Assembly: GCF_006715025.1 (NCBI RefSeq)
Contig: NZ_VFMK01000001.1
Location: 2,046,001-2,110,000 of the forward strand
Reading direction: 5' to 3'
Length of the DNA stretch: 64,000 nt
DNA from: Serratia fonticola
Lineage (GTDB): Bacteria; Pseudomonadota; Gammaproteobacteria; Enterobacterales; Enterobacteriaceae
The notes beneath the pieces are model-generated. The model saw only the letters and a list, made by a program, of their open reading frames with translations, made no database searches and was not told where the DNA came from. Shown piece after piece: positions 62,619-64,000 of the stretch. How positions within the stretch are numbered: position 1 is the first letter of the stretch; each line of letters opens with the position of its first letter. Made by a program: the position numbers and the translations under genes.

Positions 62619-63332
62619 ATGATCTATAAATCCATTGCCGACCAACTGCGAATTCGTCTGAATTCTGCCGATTACAACATTGGCAGTCCGTTGCCCAGTG
62701 AGAAACGTCTGTCAGAAGAGTTTGCGGTATCGCGCATGACCATCCGTAAAGCGGTTGACTTGTTGATTGATTGGGGGCTGGTGGTTCGCCGTCATGGCAG
62801 TGGTACTTACGTCGCCAAAAAGGACGTACATCATGAAACCTCCAACCTGACCGGCTTTATTGAAGTGATGAAAAACCAGGGCAAGCAGGTGATGAGTGAG
62901 GTTCTGGAGTTTTTGGTTATGCCTGCGCCACCGGCAATTGCCAGCCAGTTAAGAATCAAGATCGATGAACGTATTTATTATTCTCGCCGGGTGCGATCTG
63001 TGGATGGCAAGCCGTTAATGGTGGAGGATAGCTACATGCCGGTAAAACTTTTCCGCAATTTATCCGTTGCTCATCTGGAAGGCTCAAAATTTACTTATAT
63101 TGAAGATGAATGCCAGATCGCCATTTGCGGCAACTATGAAAGCCTTACGCCGGTTCTGGCCGATAGAAAAATGGCTGCCTTGCTGAATATTGAACAACAG
63201 ACACCCATTTTAAGGATTACCTCGCTTTCGTATAGCGCTGATGGCCAGTTTCTGAATTACTCCGTAATGTTCCGCAATGCCAGCGAGTATCAGGTGGATT
63301 ATCATTTAAGAAGAGTCTCTCCCCGCGGTTAG
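62619..63332 (+). CDS. GntR/HutC-family regulator of the alpha-glucoside operon
   Basis: A 237-residue repressor: N-terminal GntR winged helix (IADQLRIRLNSADYNIGSPLPSEKRLSEEFAVSRMTIRKAV in parts, 5-60) and a C-terminal UTRA effector domain (FLNYSVMFRNASEYQVDYHLRR at the end). Divergent from aglBA with a 286-base region between, in which no convincing palindrome was found. A phosphorylated alpha-glucoside is the likely inducer. Confidence 0.88.
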   Translation: MIYKSIADQLRIRLNSADYNIGSPLPSEKRLSEEFAVSRMTIRKAVDLLIDWGLVVRRHGSGTYVAKKDVHHETSNLTGFIEVMKNQGKQVMSEVLEFLVMPAPPAIASQLRIKIDERIYYSRRVRSVDGKPLMVEDSYMPVKLFRNLSVAHLEGSKFTYIEDECQIAICGNYESLTPVLADRKMAALLNIEQQTPILRITSLSYSADGQFLNYSVMFRNASEYQVDYHLRRVSPRG

Positions 63333-63542
63333 CGCAGTGTTTGCTACCACATAATCCTTACCAAAAGGCTGAATTAGCCGCAAAGGTTTAAATCGTCGCC
63401 AAAATAGCTTGCGGCAATTTGGGTGTTATACCCGACACGTTAGTGAGAGGAATTAACTCTCCAAAACCTCGTTTCCAGTCATTACCTGACGCATCAATAT
63501 GTGTAAAATCAGAGCTAATTTCTTACCGTTGAGAATTCTGCT

Positions 63543-64000
63543 ATGGCTGGCGTAAACAAAACTCATCTGACCGAAACAGACATCATCACCAAATTCATCC
63601 TGCCTGCAGTTAAAGACGCCGGATGGGACGTGATGTCGCAAATTCGTCAGGAAGTGAAACTGCGCGATGGTAAGGTAGTGGTTCGCGGCAAACTGGCATC
63701 CCGCATCAAAGTAAAATCTGCCGATATCGTTCTCTACCACAAGCCGAACTTGCCGCTGGCGGTGATAGAAGCCAAAGCCAACCAGCACGCCATCAGCAAA
63801 GGGATGCAGCAAGGGCTAGACTACGCCAGCCTGCTTGATGTTCCTTTTGTGTTTGCTTCTAACGGTGATGGATTTATTTTCCATGATAAAACTAACCCGC
63901 AGCAGCTTGAATCAGAAATTGCCCTCGGCGACTTCCCGACACCTGAACAGCTTTGGCACAAATACTGTGCCTGGAAAGGGTTCACTCAGGAGCAGTTGCC
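63543..64000 (+). CDS. hsdR: type I restriction enzyme R subunit, N-terminal part (cut by window end)
   Basis: An open frame from ATG at 63543 to the last base, 152 codons, with no stop. It has the HsdR N-terminal nuclease domain: SADIVLYHKPNLPLAVIEAKAN supplies the D...E-x-K of the PD-(D/E)xK site, followed by GMQQGLDYASLLDVPFVFASNGDGFIFHD, a standard HsdR stretch. The helicase motor lies outside the window. hsdM and hsdS are not seen to the left, so they should lie to the right. The 210 bases before it hold no gene. Confidence 0.88.
   Translation, partial: MAGVNKTHLTETDIITKFILPAVKDAGWDVMSQIRQEVKLRDGKVVVRGKLASRIKVKSADIVLYHKPNLPLAVIEAKANQHAISKGMQQGLDYASLLDVPFVFASNGDGFIFHDKTNPQQLESEIALGDFPTPEQLWHKYCAWKGFTQEQL

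Overview
The window is chromosomal DNA of a Gram-negative enteric bacterium, most likely Serratia or a close relative in the Yersiniaceae. This rests on protein-level resemblance to Escherichia coli and Klebsiella families, on conserved gene neighbourhoods (ligA-ypeB, valUXY-lysV/gltX, alaXW, nupC-mntH-ypeC, yfeO-glk, ypdAB, alaC, ypdK) and on Serratia-like accessory traits: budAB, a full enterobactin locus, ipdC and a palatinose-type PTS operon. The species call is an inference from memory, not from a search.

Layout. 1-2000: the end of ligA, ypeB, a FlxA-like protein and a nucleotidyltransferase. 2200-4380: eutBC without the rest of a eut operon. 4359-8162: a LysR gene divergent from budAB (acetoin/butanediol pathway). 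8490-26990: a complete enterobactin system (fepA, fes, mbtH-like, entF, fepCGD, entS, fepB, entCEBA), with Fur-box-like sites in all three divergent promoter regions; entD and entH are absent. 27000-30400: a dispersed repeat, hairpin repeats, and the tRNA genes Lys, Val x3 and Ala x2 around gltX. 30480-43680: nupC, Fur-boxed mntH, a His-rich DUF2502 protein, a metabolic/efflux block (aldo/keto reductase, ipdC, LysR, PACE transporter, racemase), yfeO, glk, a yhjX-like transporter and a second DUF2502 gene. 43710-50350: the YpdA/YpdB two-component system, a YbiU-like protein, an acetyltransferase, alaC, cytochrome b561 and the 24-residue YpdK. 51000-59350: an orphan HicB-like protein, a membrane-anchored winged-helix regulator and a chaperone/usher fimbrial operon with two chaperones. 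59390-63330: a phospho-alpha-glucosidase/PTS operon with a divergent GntR regulator. From 63543: the start of a type I restriction R subunit, cut by the window end.

How genes work together. EntCEBA make 2,3-dihydroxybenzoate; EntB, EntE and EntF assemble enterobactin; EntS exports it; FepA, FepB and FepDGC import the ferric form; Fes releases the iron. YpdA/YpdB sits beside a homologue of YhjX, its main target in E. coli, and a match to the published YpdB direct repeat lies upstream of that gene. IpdC (indole-pyruvate decarboxylase) has a TyrR-like box upstream. The fimbrial operon probably answers to the adjacent membrane-bound regulator.

The most interesting points are the self-contained YpdAB-YhjX module with its predicted operator, two genes shorter than usual annotation cut-offs (YpdK and a 31-residue membrane protein candidate), a repeat-derived C-terminus on Fes, and the ToxR/CadC-like regulator with four periplasmic cysteines next to the fimbriae.
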